DNA of 16,401 nucleotides from the NCBI GenBank assembly GCA_035470525.1, contig DATIQT010000061.1:1-16401 (forward strand), read 5' to 3'. Source of the stretch: CALXSC01 sp035470525. Its GTDB lineage: Bacteria > Pseudomonadota > Alphaproteobacteria > Rickettsiales > UBA1997. The notes under the pieces were generated by a model. It searched no databases and had not been told where the DNA came from. It was given only the letters and a program-made list of their open reading frames with translations. The position numbers and the translations under genes are program-made. The stretch's first letter is position 1, and every line of letters starts with the position of its first letter. Shown piece after piece: positions 8,290 to 15,281 of this stretch.

Positions 8290-9200
8290 TGATAAAAGAA
8301 TTAGAAGTAAAATCCGCAATACATTTTCATAATTCTAAATTTGCTAGCAATTGGGATTTAAATATATACAGAGGCTGTGAGCATAGATGTAAATATTGTT
8401 TCGCTCAATATTCTCACAAGTACTTAAATGAAGGAAATAGTGAATTTTTTGGCGACATATTTGTAAAAACAAATATAGCTGAAATTCTTGACAAAGAGTT
8501 AAGCAAAAAATCATGGAAATCTACAAATTTGCTAAATATTTGTGGTGTAACAGATTGCTACCAACCAATTGAAGAAAAATATCAGTTAATGAGAAAAGTT
8601 TTAAAAGTTTTAATAAAACATAAACAATCAGTTTTTATTTTAACTAAGTCTCCTTTAATATTAAGAGATATCGACTTAATAAAAGAACTTAGCAAAGTAG
8701 CTTATGTAAATGTAGCATTCACAATAACAACCCTTGATGAAAATATAAGACAAAAAATTGAACCAAATGTGAAATCTTGTATGGAAAGATTACTAGCTTT
8801 AAAAGAATTTTCTAAATTAAATTGTAAAACTGTTGTTATGTTGATGCCGATTATACCATATTTAACTGATACAACAAAAAATTTGGAAAATATTTTTAAA
8901 ATTTCGAAAGAATACGGCTGTGATTTTTTACTTTCCGCTCCAATTAATATGAGAGGTTTTGTTAAAACAAATTTTTATAATTTTTTAAAACAAGATTTTC
9001 CTGAAACATATCAAAAAATTCAAAAATTATACAAAGGCGCGTATAGCTCCAAGGAATATAATAAAAAACTAAATAAATTTGTATATCAAATGAGAATAAA
9101 ATATAAAATGGTTGGCAGTGTTAGTTTAGATAAAAGTATTGAAAATTATGTAAAAAGTTTTGAGATTAATAATGATTTATTTGGTAATGCTAAGCAATAA
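8289..9200 (+). CDS. SplB-like radical SAM protein (COG1533/PA0069-type)
   Basis: 303 residues with the radical SAM cluster motif at Cys30, Cys34 and Cys37 in 'YRGCEHRCKYCFAQYSH', which binds the [4Fe-4S] cluster that cleaves S-adenosylmethionine. 'ICGVTDCYQPIEEKY', 'FILTKSPLILRD', 'VAFTITTLDENIRQKIEPN' and 'VVMLMPIIPYLTD' follow in the order typical of COG1533 (spore photoproduct lyase-related) proteins. These non-sporulating homologues have no settled substrate; DNA repair has been suggested from the SplB relationship but is not shown. Start ATG overlaps the yihY stop by one base. Slightly short against the ~350-residue members, but motif order is complete. Confidence 0.82.
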   Translation: MIKELEVKSAIHFHNSKFASNWDLNIYRGCEHRCKYCFAQYSHKYLNEGNSEFFGDIFVKTNIAEILDKELSKKSWKSTNLLNICGVTDCYQPIEEKYQLMRKVLKVLIKHKQSVFILTKSPLILRDIDLIKELSKVAYVNVAFTITTLDENIRQKIEPNVKSCMERLLALKEFSKLNCKTVVMLMPIIPYLTDTTKNLENIFKISKEYGCDFLLSAPINMRGFVKTNFYNFLKQDFPETYQKIQKLYKGAYSSKEYNKKLNKFVYQMRIKYKMVGSVSLDKSIENYVKSFEINNDLFGNAKQ

Positions 9201-9272
9201 TATTTGCTAAAATTAGTTGAAAATAATAAAAAACATATTATTATTAGATTGCGGTCATAACAAAGTTTGTAT

Positions 9273-9806
9273 ATGAAAACATTTAAAGGAAGCAAATTCA
9301 TTTTAAGGGAATTAGATCCAATTAAAGATGAAAAAAGTATTAGCGAAAATATTAATAATCCAAAAGTTTTAAATAAGATAAATCTAGAATTTCCTTATAC
9401 AAAAGAAAGTTATCAGGAATTTGTAAAGAAAGTAGAAGATTCAAAAAATAATTTAAGTTCTGATAAACACTTTATAATTGATATAAATGGAGAAGCTGTG
9501 GGATCTGTAGCTTTAATGATTGGAAGAAGAAGTAAATCTCATGTTGGAACATTTGGTTACTGGCTTGGAGAAAAATATTGGGGACAAGGAATAGTTCCTG
9601 AGGCTGTAAAAATGTTGATTGATTATGCGTTTAATGAACTAGGATTACTGAAGTTAAAAATTGATTTCTTAGATGATAATTTAAATTCAAGAAGAGTAGC
9701 AGAGAAGAATGGTTTTAACCTTGAATATGTTCAGAAAAAAGAATGTTTTAAAGAAGGAAAATACAAGAATTTGATTTGTTTTACAAGATTTAAAAAGGAA
9801 TTATAA
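9273..9806 (+). CDS. GNAT family N-acetyltransferase (RimJ/RimL-like)
   Basis: 177 residues from the ATG at 9273; an upstream in-frame TTG (9267) would add only two residues and has no better ribosome site. The fold is clear: 'FILRELDPIKDEKSISENINNP' at the start, the central strand 'FGYWLGEKYWGQGIVPEAVKMLIDYAF' (95-120) containing the acetyl-CoA pyrophosphate loop WGQGIVPEA, then 'NLNSRRVAEKNGFNLE' (137-151), the standard C-terminal block of RimJ/RimL enzymes. It transfers an acetyl group to an amine; members act on protein N termini, antibiotics or small amines, and the substrate cannot be read from the sequence. It stands alone, 72 bases after the radical SAM gene. Confidence 0.85.
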   Translation: MKTFKGSKFILRELDPIKDEKSISENINNPKVLNKINLEFPYTKESYQEFVKKVEDSKNNLSSDKHFIIDINGEAVGSVALMIGRRSKSHVGTFGYWLGEKYWGQGIVPEAVKMLIDYAFNELGLLKLKIDFLDDNLNSRRVAEKNGFNLEYVQKKECFKEGKYKNLICFTRFKKEL

Positions 9807-9832
9807 ACAAAATCAAAAATATTGATTAATCA

Positions 9833-9858
9833 AATAAATAATATATATATTATTTATT
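9833..9858. repeat. 26-nt perfect AT palindrome upstream of the Nudix gene
   Basis: A perfect palindrome of A and T only (13-nt half AATAAATAATATA), centred between the GNAT stop and the Nudix start. It is preceded by, and shares one base with, a second 12-nt palindrome, TTGATTAATCAA (9822-9833). It could be a cruciform or hairpin ending the GNAT transcript, or an operator for the Nudix gene. In DNA this AT-rich short palindromes are common, but 26 perfect bases is long. Confidence 0.6.
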
Positions 9859-9875
9859 AAATATTTGGAGATATT

Positions 9876-10640
9876 ATGACTGATTTTATTTACAACAATA
9901 ATCCTTATAAAATATATTTTAAAGGTAATATTTCTTGTGAAGAAATAAATTTAATTAATTCTTTTAAAAATAAAGATATTTCAAAAGAAGGTTATGAATT
10001 TATAGAAAAAAATTGGCAAGAAATTGTTAAAAAAAGTAATGATGTTTATGACGGTGATTTAGTTGAATTAATAGATTTCAAAGATAAAAATCTTTATTTT
10101 GATTACACAAAGTACAGTTATACATTGACTACAAAAAAACCAGAATGGAAAACAATAAATAAAGGTAATTATAAATCAAATCACATAGCTTGTAGTATTA
10201 TAATTAAGACAAATAATAATAAGTTTTTGATAGTAAGTGATTTAAAATTTAGAGATAATATTCAAAATTGGAAATTTATTGGTGGTTTTATGGAAAAAGA
10301 AGATAAAACTATATTTGATTGTGTTAAAAGAGAAGCTGAAGAAGAAACAGGATTATCAAAATACATTACTAATTATAATATTTTGAGTGTTTATGGAACA
10401 GGACATAGTTGTTGTGTTTTTGGTATTTCTGAGGTTGGTTTAACATCAAATGAAGCTATAGATTATATTCAAAAAAATAAAGAAAGTATAAAAGATAATT
10501 ATGAAACAGCTGTAATAAAAGCTATAAATTTTGATAGTAAAAAAATTCAAAATTTATTGGATTGCCCTTTACTAAACTTTGGAAGCATGACGAGTTTTAA
10601 TTTATATTTACTCAATGATTTTATCTTGGGAAATTTATAA
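9876..10640 (+). CDS. Nudix hydrolase with N-terminal extension
   Basis: 254 residues. An N-terminal region (about 1-100) of unassigned function precedes a Nudix domain whose box spans 136-160: GGFMEKEDK then TIFDCVK then REAEEETGL. The metal-binding residues Glu153, Glu156 and Glu157 are intact, so it should hydrolyse a nucleoside-diphosphate-linked substrate. The loop before REAEEETGL has one residue more than the strict GX5EX7REUXEEXGU spacing. The N-terminal part ('DVYDGDLVELIDF', 'YSYTLTTKKPEW') loosely recalls the N-terminal domain of NUDT22-type UDP-sugar hydrolases, but this is low confidence. GGAG seven bases before the ATG is one of the few good ribosome sites in the window. Confidence 0.82.
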   Translation: MTDFIYNNNPYKIYFKGNISCEEINLINSFKNKDISKEGYEFIEKNWQEIVKKSNDVYDGDLVELIDFKDKNLYFDYTKYSYTLTTKKPEWKTINKGNYKSNHIACSIIIKTNNNKFLIVSDLKFRDNIQNWKFIGGFMEKEDKTIFDCVKREAEEETGLSKYITNYNILSVYGTGHSCCVFGISEVGLTSNEAIDYIQKNKESIKDNYETAVIKAINFDSKKIQNLLDCPLLNFGSMTSFNLYLLNDFILGNL

Positions 10641-10697
10641 TTTATATACTGAAGGTTGTATTAATTTAAAAATACCTTAAAATAGTAAAAATATTTA

Positions 10698-10726
10698 TTG
10701 ACAATTGAAAAAATGATTTATATAAT
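10698..10726 (+). promoter_or_regulatory. Perfect-consensus sigma-70 promoter
   Basis: TTGACA at 10698-10703, a 17-bp spacer and TATAAT at 10721-10726: both hexamers and the spacing are exact consensus. It points toward the groEL 3' end, but no plus-strand protein gene follows, only a ~100-nt stretch ending in a strong terminator. This is the strongest promoter in the window by sequence. Confidence 0.85.
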
Positions 10727-10745
10727 ACTACTCGAGGTAGTAGTA
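10726..10745. promoter_or_regulatory. Inverted repeat overlapping the small-RNA start site (possible operator)
   Basis: Arms TACTACT (10726-10732) and AGTAGTA (10739-10745) form a 7-bp inverted repeat around CGAGGT. It begins at the last base of the -10 box and covers the predicted start at about 10733. Placement suggests a repressor site rather than an RNA hairpin, since most of the left arm would not be transcribed. Inference from position only. Confidence 0.4.
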
Positions 10746-10834
10746 ATTCGTTAAACATCTAGCTAGAGTTGTTTACATAAGTGAATGAAACTTAATCTAA
10801 AATAGGAATGGCAAAAACCATTCCTATTTTATTT
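10733..10834 (+). ncRNA. Putative small non-coding RNA of unknown family
   Basis: An intergenic transcript of about 100 nt is predicted from the perfect promoter ending at 10726 and the terminator at 10798-10834. Inside, TAAACA (10752-10757) pairs with TGTTTA (10770-10775) around a loop containing the self-complementary CTAGCTAG, a possible dimerising loop, followed by an unpaired AC-rich stretch. The only open frame starting with ATG (10785) is six codons. I do not recognise 6S, 4.5S/SRP, RNase P or tmRNA signatures. It is convergent with groEL; read-through would be antisense to groEL. Confidence 0.65.
10798..10834 (+). terminator. Intrinsic terminator, likely bidirectional
   Basis: A perfect 14-bp stem (10798-10811 with 10818-10831), loop CAAAAA, followed by TTT. 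The stem's own A- and T-rich ends supply a short U-run in both directions, so it can end the small RNA on the plus strand and groEL, whose stop is 31 bases away, on the minus strand. Confidence 0.85.
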
Positions 10835-10861
10835 GAACTAAACCACAAGTATGTTTTTAGT

Positions 10862-12526
10862 TTACATGAAATCGTCCATGCCACCCATTCCGCCCATTCC
10901 ACCAGGCATTCCGCCCATACCAGCACCTGCAGGAGTTTTTTCTTCAACTGGTTTTTCTGTAATTACACATTCAGAAGTAATCAACAATCCAGAAATTGAA
11001 CTTGCACCTTCAAGAGCAATTCTTGCAACTTTTGCTGGGTCAACGATACCGAAGTTAATCATATCACCATATTGTTCTTTTTGTGCATCAAAACCGTAGT
11101 TTGGATTTTCGCTTTCCATAATTTTGTTTGCAATAACAGAACCGTCTAAACCTGCGTTTTCAGCTATTTGTTTTGCAGGAGCTTGTAAAGCCTTGAAAAC
11201 TATTTGAATACCGGCTTTTTGTGCTTCATTTTCACCTTCTAAGTCTAATAAAACTTTTGAAGCATGAATTAAAGTCGCACCACCACCAGCAACTATACCT
11301 TCTTCAATAGCGGCTCTTGTAGCAGATAAAGCATCTTCAACTCTATCTTTCTTTTCTTTAACTTCCATTTCTGTAGCACCACCAACTTTCAAAATAGCAA
11401 CACCACCAGATAATTTAGCTAATCTTTCTTGTAATTTTTCTTTATCATACTCAGATGTTGTAGCTTCAATTTCATGTTTAATTTGAGAACATCTAGCTTT
11501 TACATCACTTTCATCACCTGCTCCATCAATAATAGTAGTATCATCTTTTGTGATTATTACTTTTTTAGCTTTTCCTAATTGGTCTAGTTCTACATTTTCA
11601 AGTTTTTGTCCTAAATCTTCAGAAATAACTTGTCCAGCGGTTAAAGCAGCTATATCTTCCAACATAGCTTTTCTTCTATCACCGAAACCAGGTGCTTTTA
11701 CAGCAGAAACTTTTAAACCACCTCTTAATTTATTTACAACTAAAGCTGCTAAAGCTTCACCTTCGACATCTTCAGCAATAATTAATAATGGTCTTCCTGA
11801 TTGAGCTACAGCTTCTAAAATCTTAACAATTGATTGTAAAGTTGAAATTTTCTTTTCAACTAATAAAATGTATGGATTGTCAAGTTCACAAGTCATTTTA
11901 TCCATATTAGTTGCAAAGTATGGAGATAAATAACCTCTATCAAAATTCATACCCTCAACAACTTCAATTTCAAAATCAAGTCCTTTTGCTTCTTCAACTG
12001 TGATTGGACTATTTGCACCAACTTTATCCATAGCTTCAGCAATCTTTTCACCAATTTCTTTATCACCGTTTGCAGAAATTGTTCCAACTTGTGCTATTTC
12101 AGCTTTTCCTTTAACTTTTTTAGCAACTTTTTTGATTTCGCTTATAGCAACTTCAACGGCTTTGTTGATACCTCTTTTTAAATCCATTGGATTTAAACCA
12201 GCAGCTACTGATTTTACACCTTCTCTAAATATAGCTTGAGCTAAAACAGTTGAAGTAGTTGTTCCATCTCCTGCAATATCATTAGTCTTACTTGCAACTT
12301 CTTTAATTGCTTGTGCACCAATATTTTGCAATTTATCTTTTAATTCAATTTCTTTTGCAACTGTAACACCATCTTTTGTAATTCTTGGTCCACCAAAGGA
12401 TTTTTCAATTACTACATTTCTTCCTTTTGGTCCTAATGTTGTCTTTACTGCATTAGCAAGTACATCAACACCAACCAACATTTGTGATCTAGCATTTGCT
12501 CCAAATCTTACATCTTTTGCTGTCAT
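10862..12526 (-). CDS. Chaperonin GroEL (60 kDa)
   Basis: A full-length 554-residue GroEL starting MTAKDVRFGANARSQML. It contains the ATP-binding 'TLGPKGRNVVIEKSFG' (31-46), 'AGDGTTTSTVLAQAI' with the catalytic Asp, the apical domain, 'GGGATLIHAS', and the C-terminal Gly-Gly-Met tail ending DDFM. It forms the double-ring folding chamber in the cytoplasm with GroES as lid. A good Shine-Dalgarno (AAGGAA at 12531-12536 on the complement) precedes the ATG, 20 nt after groES. The gene is less AT-rich and more conserved than its neighbours, as expected for a highly expressed chaperonin. Confidence 0.99.
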   Translation of the reverse strand: MTAKDVRFGANARSQMLVGVDVLANAVKTTLGPKGRNVVIEKSFGGPRITKDGVTVAKEIELKDKLQNIGAQAIKEVASKTNDIAGDGTTTSTVLAQAIFREGVKSVAAGLNPMDLKRGINKAVEVAISEIKKVAKKVKGKAEIAQVGTISANGDKEIGEKIAEAMDKVGANSPITVEEAKGLDFEIEVVEGMNFDRGYLSPYFATNMDKMTCELDNPYILLVEKKISTLQSIVKILEAVAQSGRPLLIIAEDVEGEALAALVVNKLRGGLKVSAVKAPGFGDRRKAMLEDIAALTAGQVISEDLGQKLENVELDQLGKAKKVIITKDDTTIIDGAGDESDVKARCSQIKHEIEATTSEYDKEKLQERLAKLSGGVAILKVGGATEMEVKEKKDRVEDALSATRAAIEEGIVAGGGATLIHASKVLLDLEGENEAQKAGIQIVFKALQAPAKQIAENAGLDGSVIANKIMESENPNYGFDAQKEQYGDMINFGIVDPAKVARIALEGASSISGLLITSECVITEKPVEEKTPAGAGMGGMPGGMGGMGGMDDFM

Positions 12527-12546
12527 ATTTTTCCTTTTATTAATTA

Positions 12547-12831
12547 TTATTCTATAATACCTAAAACATCACTTTCTTTTATAATAACTAAAGTGTCATC
12601 ACCTGGTACTTCAGTTCCACCCCATTTTGAGAATAAAACTCTATCGCCTTCTTTTAATATCATTGGCAATATCTTTCCATTTTCATCTCTAGCTCCAGAA
12701 CCAACAGAAACTACAACTCCAATTGAAGGTTTTTCTTTAGATGTGTCTGGTATTATAATACCACCAGCCGTCTTTTGAACCGCTTCTTCTCTTTTAATCA
12801 AAACTTTATCATATAATGGTTTTATTTTCAT
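12547..12831 (-). CDS. Co-chaperonin GroES (10 kDa)
   Basis: 94 residues: 'IKPLYDKVLIKREEA' at the start, the mobile loop 'VQKTAGGIIIPDTSKEKP' (18-35) that contacts GroEL, 'GDRVLFSKWGGTEV' (roof and core) and 'LVIIKESDVLGIIE' at the end. It caps the GroEL ring. Standard length and standard groES-groEL order. I find no CIRCE operator (TTAGCACTC-N9-GAGTGCTAA) upstream, so HrcA control is not indicated. Confidence 0.98.
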   Translation of the reverse strand: MKIKPLYDKVLIKREEAVQKTAGGIIIPDTSKEKPSIGVVVSVGSGARDENGKILPMILKEGDRVLFSKWGGTEVPGDDTLVIIKESDVLGIIE

Positions 12832-12862
12832 AATTTTGTTTTGTTGTTAATAAATTACATTC

Positions 12863-12892
12863 AATATATAATTACATTTTTAAAAATTACAA
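12863..12892 (-). promoter_or_regulatory. Candidate groESL promoter
   Basis: On the minus strand, TTGTAA (complement of 12887-12892), 18 bp, TATATT (complement of 12863-12868) lies about 30 bases before the groES ATG. It looks sigma-70-like; a clear sigma-32 pattern (CTTGAAA...CCCATNT) is not visible. AT-richness makes this tentative. Confidence 0.35.
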
Positions 12893-12898
12893 TATGAA

Positions 12899-12926
12899 TT
12901 GACTTTAAAATTAAAATTCTTATGTT
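12899..12926 (+). promoter_or_regulatory. Candidate promoter for the LpxC-like gene
   Basis: TTGACT (12899-12904), 16-bp spacer, TATGTT (12921-12926), about 25 bases before the ATG. Five of six -35 bases and four of six -10 bases match consensus. It runs back to back with the groES promoter region. Confidence 0.35.
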
Positions 12927-12951
12927 TAGTAAAAAATAATATTTTCCAACT

Positions 12952-13647
12952 ATGTATACAGGAAATCAAACAACTATTTTAAATGAAGTATCTTTTTTTG
13001 GAAAGCCAAAAAATAAAAAGAAGATTGTTAATGTAAAAATTTTGCCAGCAGAAGCAAATAAAGGTATTATCTTTAAAAGAACAGATTTAAAAAAAGATAA
13101 TATAATAGAATTAAATTATAATAATGCTTTCATTGAAAATAATGAATTGGTTATTAAAAATAATAAAAATGTATCAGTTAGTAATGTAGAATTATTATTG
13201 GATTCCATATGGGCAAATAGATTAGATAATCTTTTAATAGAATTAGATGGAGATGCAATACCTTATATAGATGGAACAAGTGAACCGATATCATTTTTAT
13301 TAACAATAGGAAGAGCAAAAGAACTAGAAAATGTAAGAAATGTTTTTGTATTAGAACAAGATAATGGTATAAAAATTGGCAAATGTGAAATATCTATTAA
13401 ACCTAGTAATTCCTTTATAATAGAAATGAAAAATGGTAAAAAAACATTTCTATTTGATAATAAAGATTTGCCTTTTAAAGATTGGTTATCAAACATTAAA
13501 GATAATTCTAAAGAGAAAAATAAGTTAGATGTTATATCAGCTTTAGCTATTATTTTTATCAGTGGAAAATATTGTAAATTTGAAGTAAAATTCAAAAATT
13601 TTGATAAACAAATTGCATGTGAATTTTTTAAAAATATTTTAAAATAA
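12952..13647 (+). CDS. LpxC-like protein lacking the catalytic histidines
   Basis: 231 residues related to UDP-3-O-acyl-GlcNAc deacetylase LpxC, the committed enzyme of lipid A synthesis. Recognisable blocks: 'ILPAEANKGIIFKRTDL' (30-46; LpxC has PAxxxTGIxFxRxD), 'VSVSNVELLLDSIWANRLDN' (74-93; LpxC VSTVEHLLSAxxGLGIDN), and 'IELDGDAIPYIDGTSEPISFLL' (from 96; compare ELxxxEVPIMDGSAxPFVxLI). E80 aligns with the general base, but the first zinc ligand His is Leu81. The KHKxLDAIGDL motif reads 'KNKLDVISAL' (189-198), and no equivalent of the C-terminal active-site His exists: the protein has no histidine at all. It is also ~70 residues shorter than usual, mainly in the second domain. It is not near ftsZ, where alphaproteobacterial lpxC often lies. 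Either a pseudoenzyme paralogue or a decaying copy with an intact frame. Only one base (an A) lies between its stop and the holB start. Confidence 0.75.
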   Translation: MYTGNQTTILNEVSFFGKPKNKKKIVNVKILPAEANKGIIFKRTDLKKDNIIELNYNNAFIENNELVIKNNKNVSVSNVELLLDSIWANRLDNLLIELDGDAIPYIDGTSEPISFLLTIGRAKELENVRNVFVLEQDNGIKIGKCEISIKPSNSFIIEMKNGKKTFLFDNKDLPFKDWLSNIKDNSKEKNKLDVISALAIIFISGKYCKFEVKFKNFDKQIACEFFKNILK

Positions 13648-13648
13648 A

Positions 13649-14713
13649 ATGCTAGAACCTTACAACAACAATAAACTATTAACTTTAACAAAAATTAGAG
13701 ATAATATTTTGAATGATTTTTTTGATAATAAATTACATCATTCAATAATGTTTGTTGGTAATAAGGGACTTGGTAAAGCAACTTTAGCTTATCACATTGC
13801 AAATAAAATTCTTGATGATGAAACAAGCTTAAAAAAGAATAAAACAACATCTCTATTTGGTGAAGAAATAAATAGCGATGATTTAGATATTAATAATCCA
13901 ACTTTCAATCTAATAAAAAACAAAAAACACCCAGATTTGCTTGTAATAGAAAAAGAAGTAGATTCAAAAACATCAAAATTAGATAAAGAAATAAAAGTTG
14001 CTTCAGCAAGAAAAATAATTGATTTTATGTCTTTAGCACCATTTATTTCAAAAAATAAAGTGATTATCATTGATGCAATAGATGAAATGAATATTTCAGC
14101 ACAAAATGCGATTTTAAAAAGTTTAGAAGAGCCAAATAAAAACACTTACATTTTTCTGATTTGCCATAATATAAACAACATTTTAGACACAATCAACTCA
14201 AGATGCAAAAAAATAAATATTCAAAAACATGGTTTTGATGATTGGAAAAATATATTCAAAAATAGTTATATAGAAGAATTTAAGAAATTAAATGAAGAAA
14301 AATTATTAGAATTATATAACTTATCCAATAGTTCTTTATCTTCCGCAATTGATATAATAGAAAATGATGGTTTATTTTTATATAATTATATTGAAAATAC
14401 ATTATCACAGAAATCCTTAAATATAGAAGAATTGCACAATTTAGCTACAAAACTAAATGACAATGAAAAATTATTTTTACTTTTTAAAGATTTCATATTG
14501 CTATTTTTGTACAAAGTATTACAATACTTTTCAATTAACCAAATTGATGAAGTTTTTAAAACAAAAAATTTAGAATTTTTATTAAAAAATAATGAAGGAA
14601 GCATAATTGAAAAAATAAAATTTACAAAAAATATCTTAAGAGACATTGAAATTTATAATCTAAATAAAAAGCATGCTGTTATCGTATTGTTTAATAAATT
14701 ATTTACTTTTTAA
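13649..14713 (+). CDS. DNA polymerase III subunit delta' (HolB)
   Basis: 354 residues of AAA+ clamp-loader type. Walker A GNKGLGKAT (37-45), Walker B-like VIIIDAID (138-145), 'NISAQNAILKSLEEPNKNTYIFL' (148-170), and the SRC motif 'TINSRC' (181-186) that stimulates ATPase in neighbouring clamp-loader subunits. The long insert between Walker A and 'PDLLVIE' and lack of a zinc-binding Cys cluster fit alphaproteobacterial delta'. The C-terminal third is divergent and helical, as expected. It helps load the beta sliding clamp at the replication fork. It starts right after the LpxC-like stop (TAAAATG) and is probably co-transcribed with it; in many alphaproteobacteria the neighbour is tmk, which is absent here. 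Confidence 0.9.
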   Translation: MLEPYNNNKLLTLTKIRDNILNDFFDNKLHHSIMFVGNKGLGKATLAYHIANKILDDETSLKKNKTTSLFGEEINSDDLDINNPTFNLIKNKKHPDLLVIEKEVDSKTSKLDKEIKVASARKIIDFMSLAPFISKNKVIIIDAIDEMNISAQNAILKSLEEPNKNTYIFLICHNINNILDTINSRCKKINIQKHGFDDWKNIFKNSYIEEFKKLNEEKLLELYNLSNSSLSSAIDIIENDGLFLYNYIENTLSQKSLNIEELHNLATKLNDNEKLFLLFKDFILLFLYKVLQYFSINQIDEVFKTKNLEFLLKNNEGSIIEKIKFTKNILRDIEIYNLNKKHAVIVLFNKLFTF

Positions 14714-14757
14714 TTATTTCTTGCAATAAAAAAAGTTAGATATTAATATTGTTATAT

Positions 14758-14790
14758 TGGTGTATTTGTACACCATTATTTTTATTATAA
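14758..14790 (+). terminator. Probable intrinsic terminator after holB
   Basis: A perfect 7-bp stem (TGGTGTA 14758-14764, TACACCA 14769-14775) with loop TTTG, followed by TTATTTTTATTAT. It lies 44 bases after the holB stop and before greA, so it should separate the two transcripts. Because the tail is only partly T it could also be an operator for greA. Confidence 0.6.
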
Positions 14791-14806
14791 AAATTTGGTA
14801 ATAAGT

Positions 14807-15280
14807 ATGCAGAGATTTAAAATAACAAAAGGTGGATACCAAAAAATTAAAGACGAATTAGACAACTTACTAACAGTTGAGAGACCATCTGTATCAAAAG
14901 CTATAGGTGAAGCTATACAGTTAGGTGATTTAAGTGAAAATGAAGAATATGCAACAGCAAAAGATAAACAAAAAGTAATTGATGCCATGATTTCAACACT
15001 ATCAGAAAGACTTTCAAATGCAGAGATTGTAGACATTAAATTATTAGCAAACGACGAAATTAATTTCGGTGCTACAGTTAAATTACTTGATCTAAATAGT
15101 GAAAAAGAATTGCAATATCAATTACTAAGCGAATTTGAATCTGATATAAACAGAAACATAATAGCAATAGAATCACTTGTTGGAAAATCTTTAATTGGTA
15201 AAAAGAAAGGCGACGAGCTAGAAATAAAAACACCAGCCGGAATCAAAGAATATGAAGTTTTAAGCGTAGAATATAAATAA
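14807..15280 (+). CDS. Transcription elongation factor GreA
   Basis: 157 residues from the ATG at 14807; an upstream TTG at 14795 would add four residues but GreA normally begins within a few residues of this ATG. The N-terminal coiled coil contains 'RPSVSKAIGEAIQLGDLSENEEY' with the acidic tip (Asp and Glu of GDLSENEEY) that reaches into the RNA polymerase secondary channel and stimulates transcript cleavage in backtracked complexes. The C-terminal FKBP-like domain ends 'SLIGKKKGDELEIKTPAG'. Normal length. rlmE follows after one base, so they form an operon. Confidence 0.97.
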   Translation: MQRFKITKGGYQKIKDELDNLLTVERPSVSKAIGEAIQLGDLSENEEYATAKDKQKVIDAMISTLSERLSNAEIVDIKLLANDEINFGATVKLLDLNSEKELQYQLLSEFESDINRNIIAIESLVGKSLIGKKKGDELEIKTPAGIKEYEVLSVEYK

Positions 15281-15281
15281 T

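Noticed and set aside
9267..9272. TTG start for the acetyltransferase
   Set aside because: Adds only Met-Tyr before an ATG and has no supporting ribosome site.
10808..11099. Plus-strand open frames over the groEL 3' end, including His-rich and Pro/Ile-rich ones
   Set aside because: They are the reverse complement of the Gly-Gly-Met repeats of GroEL; no ribosome site or independent evidence.
11550..12778. Plus-strand open frames inside groEL and groES
   Set aside because: Long stop-free antisense frames arise from the conserved, less AT-rich codon pattern of these genes.
12832..12951. CIRCE or sigma-32 control of groESL
   Set aside because: Neither TTAGCACTC-N9-GAGTGCTAA nor a CTTGAAA-type heat-shock promoter is visible.
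14795..14806. TTG start for greA
   Set aside because: The ATG 12 bases later gives the normal GreA length and N terminus.
13263..15036. Minus-strand frames opposite the LpxC-like gene, holB and greA
   Set aside because: Shadow frames of well-supported plus-strand genes with no recognisable domains.
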